Origin: an uncultured Muribaculaceae bacterium
GTDB lineage: Bacteria > Bacteroidota > Bacteroidia > Bacteroidales > Muribaculaceae
Direction: 5' to 3'
DNA: 41,035 nt
Assembly: GCA_910584185.1 (NCBI GenBank)
Contig: CAJTYC010000013.1
Location: forward strand, 1 to 41,035
Shown piece after piece: positions 23,908-30,707 of this stretch. A program made the position numbers and the translations under genes. A model generated the notes under the pieces. That model ran no database searches. It was not told where the DNA came from and saw only the letters and a list, made by a program, of their open reading frames with translations. Every line of letters begins with the position of its first letter. Within the stretch, counting starts at the first letter, position 1.

Positions 23908-25578
23908 TTATCTCATCCTCACCACTATATAGGCATCCGGAAGCACGGTTTTCACATCAAGCAGTAGTTTCTCAATCTCTTTTCTGCTTGTGCTTCGCCC
24001 ATATGTGTATTTATACATGCCGTTCTCCTTGAAGCTGCCTCCGGGCACAAGGCCGCAGAAGCGTGGATCATTTGCCTTGACCTCCCTGTCGCTCGAAAGC
24101 AATATTATGGTATATTCCATCGCTGTCGCATTCGAAGCCTGCGAACCGAAACTCAGCTCCGATCCTCTTGATGACTCCTGGGTCTTGTTGCGTGCCTTAA
24201 GTTTGTCCGACGATTTTTTCACCACATACGTCTTCTGGTTAGGGTTGATGCTGCCTGATTTTCTCTTAGCCTCAAGTTTGCCTGACTTCGATTTCTTATC
24301 ATTATCTTTTTTCTTTGAGCCCTTGTCCTTATCTTTCTTGCTGTTTTTCTTTTTATCTTTTTTCTTATTGTCTTTCTTTTTACCGGAGTTTTTAGCTGCG
24401 TCTTCTTCCAGGTTAGTCACTTCGGTCTTGTCGTTGACGTTATCGCGAACTGCCAGATAACTCTCTTCTGATGTGAGTGCAATTTCTTCTGCTTCGAGCG
24501 AACGGTTGTCTGATTTTTGTTTTGAGGTTTCAGACCGACGCCTGCGCGAACCTTTACCCTTATTGTTGTCAGATTTTGCGGCATGTACGCGCTTCTTGCT
24601 CTTGTCGCTCTTGCTTACAAGTGTGCGCACACCGTCATAATCTTCCTGCCGGTCTGCTTGTGCGATTTCTTCTGTTTTATCTTGCTCCATTGCCAAGAGG
24701 GCTGCCTGGCTTGCTTTCTCGAGCTCCGGATTGTTCTGTGCCGCGATGTATTTTTCCACCGCGTTTGTCAGAGCATCTGCCATTTTCTGCTGGCCTGATT
24801 CTGACGATATAAATGCTGCTTCAGTAGGGTTGCATATGAAGTCGAGTTCCACCAATACCGATGGCATTGCGGTGGCCCAAAGCACCCAGAAGCCTGCCTG
24901 CTTCACTCCACGGTCTTTTCGCTTTGCTGTAGATACAAGCTCATTCTGGGCTTTCTCCGCAAATTTAAGGCTCTGACCCAAGTTCTTTTTCTGAGCCATC
25001 TCAAATATGATGTATGACTCATCTTTCGACGGGTCGAAGCCGCTATATTTCTGATGGTAGTTGTCTTCAAGCTCTATCACGGAGTTCTCGCGCTGTGCCA
25101 CCCGCAGGTTGTTGGCATCTTTCTGAGGGCCGAGTGCATAGACCGATGTACCCGATACTTTCTTTCGGTTCGGGTTTTTCTTGTCTACGGAGTTGGTGTG
25201 TATCGATACAAACAGGTTGCCTTTGTTGCGGTTGGCTATGTTGGCACGCTCTTGCAGTGATATGAATGTGTCATCGTCGCGTGTCATAACCACCTTGACG
25301 TTTTTAAGCCGTTTCTTTATGTTGTTGGCCAGCTTAAGCGCCACACCGAGGTTTATATCTTTTTCTTTGGCTCCGTTGTCTATGGCTCCATGGTCGTGTC
25401 CGCCATGTCCGGCATCTATCACTATCGTAAATGGTGTCTCTCCCTTCGTTTTACCTTTTGATTTGCGCGGTGCGCCAATGGCTGTTGACGCAGTCAACAC
25501 TGTCAACAACATTATTATTAGAAATTTGAAAACTAAGTTTCTCGCAGAAATGCTTATATGTGGATTATTGATTCTCAT
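23908..25578 (-). CDS. N-acetylmuramoyl-L-alanine amidase with lysine-rich linker and C-terminal domain
   Basis: Zinc amidase (Amidase_3) that cuts the lactyl-peptide bond of peptidoglycan, 556 aa. An N-terminal signal segment (about 14-36) precedes the catalytic domain (50-280), with zinc ligands H58 (IDAGHGGHDHGA), E72 and H127 (FVSIHTNS) and catalytic E244 (VLVELDFICN). Residues about 315-470 are a low-complexity linker, very rich in lysine at 395-440. A final domain (486-556, EYTIILLSSDREV ... DAYIVVRMR) looks SPOR-like and may bind denuded glycan at the septum. The start is 4 bases inside lptB, so the two genes are coupled. Confidence 0.9.
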   Translation of the reverse strand: MRINNPHISISARNLVFKFLIIMLLTVLTASTAIGAPRKSKGKTKGETPFTIVIDAGHGGHDHGAIDNGAKEKDINLGVALKLANNIKKRLKNVKVVMTRDDDTFISLQERANIANRNKGNLFVSIHTNSVDKKNPNRKKVSGTSVYALGPQKDANNLRVAQRENSVIELEDNYHQKYSGFDPSKDESYIIFEMAQKKNLGQSLKFAEKAQNELVSTAKRKDRGVKQAGFWVLWATAMPSVLVELDFICNPTEAAFISSESGQQKMADALTNAVEKYIAAQNNPELEKASQAALLAMEQDKTEEIAQADRQEDYDGVRTLVSKSDKSKKRVHAAKSDNNKGKGSRRRRSETSKQKSDNRSLEAEEIALTSEESYLAVRDNVNDKTEVTNLEEDAAKNSGKKKDNKKKDKKKNSKKDKDKGSKKKDNDKKSKSGKLEAKRKSGSINPNQKTYVVKKSSDKLKARNKTQESSRGSELSFGSQASNATAMEYTIILLSSDREVKANDPRFCGLVPGGSFKENGMYKYTYGRSTSRKEIEKLLLDVKTVLPDAYIVVRMR

Positions 25579-26513
25579 TTGAATTTCTTTGGTGTGTACA
25601 CAAAATCTTGTCCAAGATATTTCGCCCTCACAGTGGGGTTGGATGCCAATTCTTCGCTTGTGCCCTGAAAGAGCACACGGCCTTCAAAGAGCATGTAGGC
25701 CCTGTCGGTGATGCCTAAGATTGAGTCGGCCTTATGGTCTGTTATAAGCACGCCGATGTTTCTCTCTTTAAGGTGATACACCACCTCCTGGATATCTTCC
25801 ACGGCTATCGGGTCGACTGCCGCAAAGGGCTCATCGAGCATGATGAATTTGGGGTTGATGGCAAGACACCTGGCTATCTCGGTGCGTCGTCGCTCTCCGC
25901 CCGACAGGCTGGTGCCGAGGTTATGCCGCACTTTGTTGAGGCTGAACTCGTTGAGCAGCTGCTCGAGCTTGGCTTTCTGATATTCTTTTGAAGTGCCAGT
26001 CATCTCAAGTATGGCCTTGATGTTGTTCTCTACGGTCAGCGTGCGAAACACTGATGCCTCCTGAGGCAAATAGCCGATTCCTTTCTGAGCACGTTTGTAC
26101 ACCGGCAGCCCGGTTATATCTTCGTTGTCGAGATATACGCGACCTTCGTTGGGGGTGATCAGCCCGACTGTCATATAGAATGTAGTGGTCTTGCCGGCTC
26201 CGTTTGGACCTAAGAGTCCTACAATCTCTCCTTGTGTCACTTCTATCGATACGTGATTGGCCACCGTGCGCTTGCCATATTTCTTCACAAGGTTGTCGGT
26301 GCGGAGCACGCCCTTCTCCGGTATGCTCACTTCTTCCTCAAGCAGCTCTTTATCTTTGCCTTCACCGCTGATTTCTTCTTTTACATCGACGTCAAGGCGC
26401 TGCATGTCGGGCATAACGCCGTTGAGTTCAGCCTCTTCTTCAGGAGTAAGCCTTTCTGGTGCCGTTTTCTTGCCCTTGTTTATTTTCTTTCCAAATATAG
26501 GGAATATTTTCAT
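25575..26513 (-). CDS. lptB: LPS export ABC transporter ATPase LptB with N-terminal extension
   Basis: Cytoplasmic ATPase that drives lipopolysaccharide extraction with LptFG. Walker A GPNGAGKTT is at 102-110; the signature LSGGERRRTEIARCLA and Walker B FIMLDEPFAAVDP are intact. The body (69-312) is normal LptB. About 65 charged residues precede it (FGKKINKGKKTAPERLTPEEEAEL...), an extension missing from enterobacterial LptB. Its start overlaps udk by 4 bases and its end overlaps the amidase gene by 4 bases, so all three are tightly coupled. Confidence 0.92.
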   Translation of the reverse strand: MKIFPIFGKKINKGKKTAPERLTPEEEAELNGVMPDMQRLDVDVKEEISGEGKDKELLEEEVSIPEKGVLRTDNLVKKYGKRTVANHVSIEVTQGEIVGLLGPNGAGKTTTFYMTVGLITPNEGRVYLDNEDITGLPVYKRAQKGIGYLPQEASVFRTLTVENNIKAILEMTGTSKEYQKAKLEQLLNEFSLNKVRHNLGTSLSGGERRRTEIARCLAINPKFIMLDEPFAAVDPIAVEDIQEVVYHLKERNIGVLITDHKADSILGITDRAYMLFEGRVLFQGTSEELASNPTVRAKYLGQDFVYTPKKFK

Positions 26514-27130
26514 CTTTCAGAAGAGGGTAGCAGTGAACGGATATAGTCAGTGAGAAGTTTGATGGCTACGTTGTTGCCGCCACCTTGGGGTACAATCAGG
26601 TCGGCGTAACGCTTTGAAGGCTCTATATAAAGCTCATGCATCGGCTTTAAGGTCTCCTGGTAGCGGTCTATCACCATCTGGGGCGTGCGTCCGCGCTCCA
26701 CACAGTCGCGTCTAATCACCCTTATGAGCCGTTCATCGGCATCAGCATCGACAAATACTTTCACATCGAGTAAATCGCGTAGTGGTTTGTCGGTGAGAAC
26801 CAATATCCCCTCGACCACTATTACCTCTTTGGGCTGAACCGGCACTGTCTCGCGCTGGCGCGAACAGGTGAGGAAGTCGTAGGTCGGCATCTCTATCGAT
26901 TCGCCACTTTTCAACCGGCTGATATGGTCGGTAAGCAGTGTCCATTCTATAGAGGCCGGCTCGTCGTAGTTCATCTTAAGTCGCTCTTCAAGTGGTATGT
27001 GGGCGTTGTCTTTATAATATGAGTCTTGCGGAAGCACGGCAACTTCGCCCTGCGGCAGGCTCTCTATGATTTTTCTTACCACGGTGGTCTTGCCGCTACC
27101 TGTGCCTCCAGCTATTCCTATTACTAACAT
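26510..27130 (-). CDS. udk: uridine kinase
   Basis: Phosphorylates uridine and cytidine to UMP and CMP in pyrimidine salvage. It is 206 aa, the normal size. The P-loop GGTGSGKTT is at residues 8-16; PTYDFLTCSRQ and the lid region DADADERLIRVIRRD are typical of the Udk/PRK family. It is the first gene of the udk-lptB-amidase-mlaD run and has a strong predicted promoter about 100 bases upstream. Confidence 0.95.
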   Translation of the reverse strand: MLVIGIAGGTGSGKTTVVRKIIESLPQGEVAVLPQDSYYKDNAHIPLEERLKMNYDEPASIEWTLLTDHISRLKSGESIEMPTYDFLTCSRQRETVPVQPKEVIVVEGILVLTDKPLRDLLDVKVFVDADADERLIRVIRRDCVERGRTPQMVIDRYQETLKPMHELYIEPSKRYADLIVPQGGGNNVAIKLLTDYIRSLLPSSER

Positions 27131-27233
27131 GCTGAATATTTTGGGTTTGTGTTGTTCATTTGCTGGCGTTGTCGCTCTCGCTTTATAGTTTTAAACGATC
27201 TGAGCGTGTGACTGCTGCCTACAATGAAACACA

Positions 27234-27265
27234 CAAAGTTAGTAAAATTTAAGTGTCTGAACAAA
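27234..27265 (-). promoter_or_regulatory. TTTG-N20-TAACTTTG promoter of the udk-lptB-amidase operon
   Basis: Minus strand TTTG (27265-27262), 20-base spacer, TAACTTTG (27241-27234): a full consensus match. The predicted start is about 100 bases before the udk ATG. It lies beside the oppositely oriented -7 box for mlaE at 27274. Confidence 0.6.
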
Positions 27266-27273
27266 TTTTTTTG

Positions 27274-27281
27274 TATCTTTG
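27274..27281 (+). promoter_or_regulatory. -7 box upstream of mlaE
   Basis: TATCTTTG, a full TAnnTTTG match. At the expected -33 site the bases read TAAG, a poor match. It predicts a leader of about 105 bases for mlaEF. The -33 zones of this promoter and of the udk promoter interleave, so the two may interfere. Confidence 0.45.
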
Positions 27282-27391
27282 CGTGTTGTTTTAATATGGT
27301 GGGTTTATCATTGACTTCACCGATTTTCTAACTACACCGTTTCCGCGTGCTGATTTCATGTGAATCTTTGCGGACGTTATATTGATTTATT

Positions 27392-28138
27392 ATGTTGATA
27401 GGTTCGATAAAATCGTTTGGCCGTTATTGCGTCTTCATGACGCAGGTTATCAGGATTCCCGACAAGTGGAGAGAGTTTTTCAAGAGTCTCGTTTTCGAGA
27501 TCTCTAAGCTCGGTGTTGACTCTATCCCGCTGGTGATTATCATTTCGCTCTTCATTGGTGCCGTTATCTGCATTCAGATGACGCTCAATATCACCTCTCC
27601 TATGATTCCGGCTTATTCTACAGGTATGGCCACCAGGGAGATTCTCGTGCTGGAGTTTTCGTCTACGATGATGTGTCTGATTCTCGCCGGCAAGGTGGGT
27701 TCTAACATAGCTTCCGAGATCGGCACGATGCGTGTCACCGAGCAGATTGATGCTCTCGAGATTATGGGTATCAATTCTGCGAACTTTATCGTGCTCCCCA
27801 AGATTGTCGGTTTCATCCTGTTTGTGCCTGTGCTCTGCATTCTCTCTATGTTCATGGGTTTGCTCGGTGGTGCTTTTATCGCTGAGTTTACCGATATGCT
27901 GACTCTCGAGAATTATGTATATGGCATCCAGTCTTTCTTCGTTCCATGGAATGTGTATTACAGTATCATCAAGACTGTAGTGTTTGCATTCATCATCACC
28001 TCGATTGCCGCCTATTATGGTTATTATGTAAATGGTGGCTCTCTCGAAGTTGGTAAGGCAAGTACCAACGCCGTTGTCTCTTCCTCAATCATAATTCTGC
28101 TTGCCGACGTAATTCTCACTAAACTCCTTTTGCAATGA
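27392..28138 (+). CDS. mlaE: MlaE-type ABC lipid transporter permease
   Basis: A 248-aa inner-membrane permease of the MlaE/YrbE family with about five hydrophobic segments. Landmarks are SIPLVIIISLFIGAVICIQM, LAGKVGSNIASEIGTMRVTEQIDALEIMG (the conserved coupling segment, about residues 97-125) and NGGSLEVGKASTNAVV near the end. With MlaF (overlapping by 4 bases) and an MCE protein such as the one at 22849 it should move phospholipids across the envelope. Confidence 0.93.
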   Translation: MLIGSIKSFGRYCVFMTQVIRIPDKWREFFKSLVFEISKLGVDSIPLVIIISLFIGAVICIQMTLNITSPMIPAYSTGMATREILVLEFSSTMMCLILAGKVGSNIASEIGTMRVTEQIDALEIMGINSANFIVLPKIVGFILFVPVLCILSMFMGLLGGAFIAEFTDMLTLENYVYGIQSFFVPWNVYYSIIKTVVFAFIITSIAAYYGYYVNGGSLEVGKASTNAVVSSSIIILLADVILTKLLLQ

Positions 28139-28911
28139 TTGAAGCTAAACATGTGTCTAAATGGTTTGATGGCCAGCGTATTTTATATGACATCACCGCC
28201 ACTTTCGAGGCTGGTAAGACTAATCTTATCATTGGTCAGTCAGGCTCGGGTAAGACTGTGTTCATGAAGTGTCTCATAGGACTCCATACGCCTGAGGAGG
28301 GTGAGATTCTTTATGACGGGCGTCGCTTCCGTGACATGGATCTGAGCCAGAAGCGTAAGCTGCGCAATGAAATAGGTATGCTGTTCCAAGGTTCAGCGCT
28401 CTTCGACAATGAGACCGTATTGGGCAATGTGATGTTTCCGCTGAAGATGTTCAGCCCCGACAACCACAAGCAGCAGCTTGAGAGGGCGCATTTCTGCATT
28501 GAGAGGGTTGGACTCAAAAATGCTGACGACAAGTATCCATCTGAGATTTCGGGCGGTATGCAGAAGCGTGTGGCCATCGCACGTGCCATCGCTCTTAATC
28601 CGAAGTATCTCTTCTGCGACGAACCGAACTCCGGTCTTGACCCTCAGACTTCGTTGCTTATAGATGCGCTACTTAGCGATATAACTCATGAATATGGCAT
28701 CACTACCATCATTAATACTCACGATATGAACTCTGTGCTCGGCATAGGAGAGAATATTGTGTTTATCAATAAGGGCCACTGCGACTGGAAGGGCAATGAC
28801 CACACAATATATGCAAGTACAAATGAGGACCTGAATAATTTCGTGTTCGCATCTCCTCTCTTTAAGGAGGTGAAGCGTTACATGGAGAAACGTGAGATGG
28901 CTCAGAAGTGA
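28135..28911 (+). CDS. mlaF: MlaF-type ABC lipid transporter ATPase
   Basis: A 258-aa ATPase. Walker A GQSGSGKT is at residues 34-41, the signature is ISGGMQKRVAIARA, Walker B is YLFCDEPNSGLDP and the switch His is in INTHDMN. The SGGMQKR signature and DEPNSGLDP are typical of the MlaF branch. Its start overlaps mlaE by 4 bases. A terminator for this operon appears to lie about 100 bases downstream, inside the 3' end of the convergent thiD gene. Confidence 0.93.
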   Translation: MIEAKHVSKWFDGQRILYDITATFEAGKTNLIIGQSGSGKTVFMKCLIGLHTPEEGEILYDGRRFRDMDLSQKRKLRNEIGMLFQGSALFDNETVLGNVMFPLKMFSPDNHKQQLERAHFCIERVGLKNADDKYPSEISGGMQKRVAIARAIALNPKYLFCDEPNSGLDPQTSLLIDALLSDITHEYGITTIINTHDMNSVLGIGENIVFINKGHCDWKGNDHTIYASTNEDLNNFVFASPLFKEVKRYMEKREMAQK

Positions 28912-28945
28912 ATCGTAAGTGAATCAGGAATGGCCCATTAGTGGC

Positions 28946-29740
28946 TCAAAAGTGGATGAGGGGCCCATTATGACTGAAAAGGCCCGCAGTTGCCGCTTTT
29001 AAGATACATTGCCGTGTGAATTCTTTAGCAATTCGCACGGATTTTTTTATGTCGTGTCCTAATGCAAGATTGCAGGCTATGGCCGTCGAAAGGGTGCATC
29101 CGGTGCCATGAGTATGATTGGTGTCTATTCGCTCTGATTCATAGCATATTGCACCTTCAGCATTAATCAAGATATCCTTGCAGATGTTTCCCTCGCCATG
29201 TCCTCCTTTTACAAGCAGCGCACCGCTGCCTCCTATCTCGTCGAGAAGTTCGCTGCCCTGCAATTCCGTGTCGTATATCTTTTTGTTTAAGAAAGCTGCA
29301 AGTTCCGGCAGATTAGGCGTTATCAGTGAGCATAGTGGGAATAGTTTTGTCTTCATCGCCGCCTTCCAAGCCTCAAGGGCTTCTTCGCTACAAGCGTTGT
29401 TCCCCTTTGCGCTGGTAGCTGCTATCACCGGGTCGAGAACCAAGTTGTTAAGTTTGTGCCTCTTTATAGTTTCTGACACTATCTCAATGGCTCCGAGTGT
29501 AGGGAGCATACCGATTTTTACTGCATCCGGTTTCATTGCCTCAAGCACAGTCTCCAATTGCATTTTCAGCACATCGTCGCCTACGTAGTTGGCTTTGAAA
29601 AACCGGTATGGGTTTTGGGCTGTAACGGCGGTTATTGCAGTGGCGCAATATACGCCATATGCCATGCAGGTCTTTATATCAGCCTGTATACCCGCTCCAC
29701 CGCTACAGTCGCTCCCGGCTATGCTCAAAACGGTTGTCAT
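28946..29740 (-). CDS. thiD: hydroxymethylpyrimidine (phosphate) kinase
   Basis: Ribokinase-fold enzyme that makes HMP-pyrophosphate for thiamine synthesis, 264 aa. The N-terminus is TTVLSIAGSDCSGGAGIQADIK, the substrate region with the GSDSGGGAGIQAD-type motif. The C-terminal part has THGTGCTLSTAIACNLA with the catalytic Asp position replaced by Cys-flanked GTGC, as is usual in ThiD. It lies 23 bases downstream of plsC on the same strand. No TPP riboswitch is visible upstream and no other thi genes are nearby. Confidence 0.93.
   Translation of the reverse strand: MTTVLSIAGSDCSGGAGIQADIKTCMAYGVYCATAITAVTAQNPYRFFKANYVGDDVLKMQLETVLEAMKPDAVKIGMLPTLGAIEIVSETIKRHKLNNLVLDPVIAATSAKGNNACSEEALEAWKAAMKTKLFPLCSLITPNLPELAAFLNKKIYDTELQGSELLDEIGGSGALLVKGGHGEGNICKDILINAEGAICYESERIDTNHTHGTGCTLSTAIACNLALGHDIKKSVRIAKEFTRQCILKAATAGLFSHNGPLIHF
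29012..29048 (+). terminator. mlaEF terminator embedded in the thiD coding sequence
   Basis: Stem 29012-29022 (CCGTGTGAATT) with 29030-29040 (AATTCGCACGG), 11 pairs with one G-U, loop of 7, then ATTTTTTT on the plus strand. It is 100 bases past the mlaF stop and inside the convergent thiD coding sequence. Confidence 0.65.
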
Positions 29741-29763
29741 ATCATACGTTTCTCTTACGGTAA

Positions 29764-30525
29764 TCAGTCTGCGCTCTCAGCAGGCTTGTCTTTGCAGTCA
29801 TCAGGCAACGCGGAGTTTATGGCTTCTCGGCATTGTGCCATAAGTTTCTTGGTGTTGAAGCCTTTCTCTCCGGGATATATTGGTTTGTGGATTGTCAGCC
29901 TGATAGTGGTAGGGGTCATAATGTAGGTGGTGCGGGGCATCGCCTTGAAGCTGCCATCTATCGTTATCGGCACCACCGGCAGCTTGAACTCTGCGGCAAG
30001 CATGAATGCACCCCGTTTGAAAGGTATCATGCAGCCATCAAAACTGCGGCTTCCCTCAGGAAATATCACCACCGACATGCCATCTTTAAGTGTATGCTCC
30101 GCCTGCGCTATGGTCTCTTTTATGCCACCTATCGACGAGTCATCCACAAATACCTGACCGGCCATCTTGCACGCCGGCCCCACGGCAAAGATCTTTTCCA
30201 GTGGCTTTTTCATGAGCCAACGGAAGTTGTGGTTGAGGTAGCCATATATCGACCATATGTCGTATGCCCCCTGGTGGTTGGCCACAAACACGTAGCTTTG
30301 GTGCTTGTCGATATTCTCGCGCCCGGTCACCTTGACTCGCATCAGAAAGAGTGCGCAGGTGACTCGCGACCATACGTGAGGGGGCCAGTAGCCCCACCAT
30401 GACTGTTTGCCCAATGAGCAGCCGAGCATCGTGATGAGCGCGGTGAGCATGGTGATAACCACAAATATCGGTGTAGCTACCAATATTTCGTAAATGATAT
30501 ATAAAAATCTGCCTACCTTTTTCAT
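29764..30525 (-). CDS. plsC: 1-acyl-sn-glycerol-3-phosphate acyltransferase
   Basis: Membrane-bound enzyme of phospholipid synthesis that acylates lysophosphatidate. It is 253 aa from the ATG at 30525, where the protein starts MKKVGRFLYIIYEI with a membrane helix. The HX4D catalytic motif is NHQGAYD (about residue 84), and FPEGSRSFDG is the acceptor-phosphate motif. An upstream in-frame extension to 30636 is hydrophilic and overlaps promoter-like sequence, so it is rejected. thiD follows 23 bases later. Confidence 0.92.
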   Translation of the reverse strand: MKKVGRFLYIIYEILVATPIFVVITMLTALITMLGCSLGKQSWWGYWPPHVWSRVTCALFLMRVKVTGRENIDKHQSYVFVANHQGAYDIWSIYGYLNHNFRWLMKKPLEKIFAVGPACKMAGQVFVDDSSIGGIKETIAQAEHTLKDGMSVVIFPEGSRSFDGCMIPFKRGAFMLAAEFKLPVVPITIDGSFKAMPRTTYIMTPTTIRLTIHKPIYPGEKGFNTKKLMAQCREAINSALPDDCKDKPAESAD

Positions 30526-30530
30526 AGTTG

Positions 30531-30538
30531 CAAATTTA
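30531..30538 (-). promoter_or_regulatory. -7 box immediately before the plsC start codon
   Basis: Minus strand TAAATTTG ends 5 bases before the plsC ATG. The bases 20 upstream read CTTT. If used, transcription would start at or next to the ATG, giving a leaderless or nearly leaderless mRNA. Confidence 0.35.
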
Positions 30539-30626
30539 CAAAATTTTGATGTAGCATTAAAGTTTAATTTGATAAATTTTTCTGTCATCTGCTTTTTTTG
30601 TGCCGCACTATCGTTGCCAAAGAGAA

Positions 30627-30676
30627 TCCGCCTCATGCAACTTTGCCAATTGTTGTGGCGTGCAGCATGAGGCGGA
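30627..30676 (-). terminator. stem-loop between feoAB and plsC
   Basis: Perfect 12-bp stem TCCGCCTCATGC (30627-30638) with its complement at 30665-30676, 26-base loop. On the minus strand it is followed by TTCTCTTTGG, a weak T-rich tail. It may end feoAB transcription or act as an mRNA-stabilising hairpin. Confidence 0.45.
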
Positions 30677-30707
30677 CTATTTTATGCTTTCTTATTGTGG
30701 TTTCTGT

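Noticed and set aside
29741..29763. TPP riboswitch upstream of thiD
   Set aside because: Only 23 bases separate plsC and thiD, with no TPP-motif sequence there.
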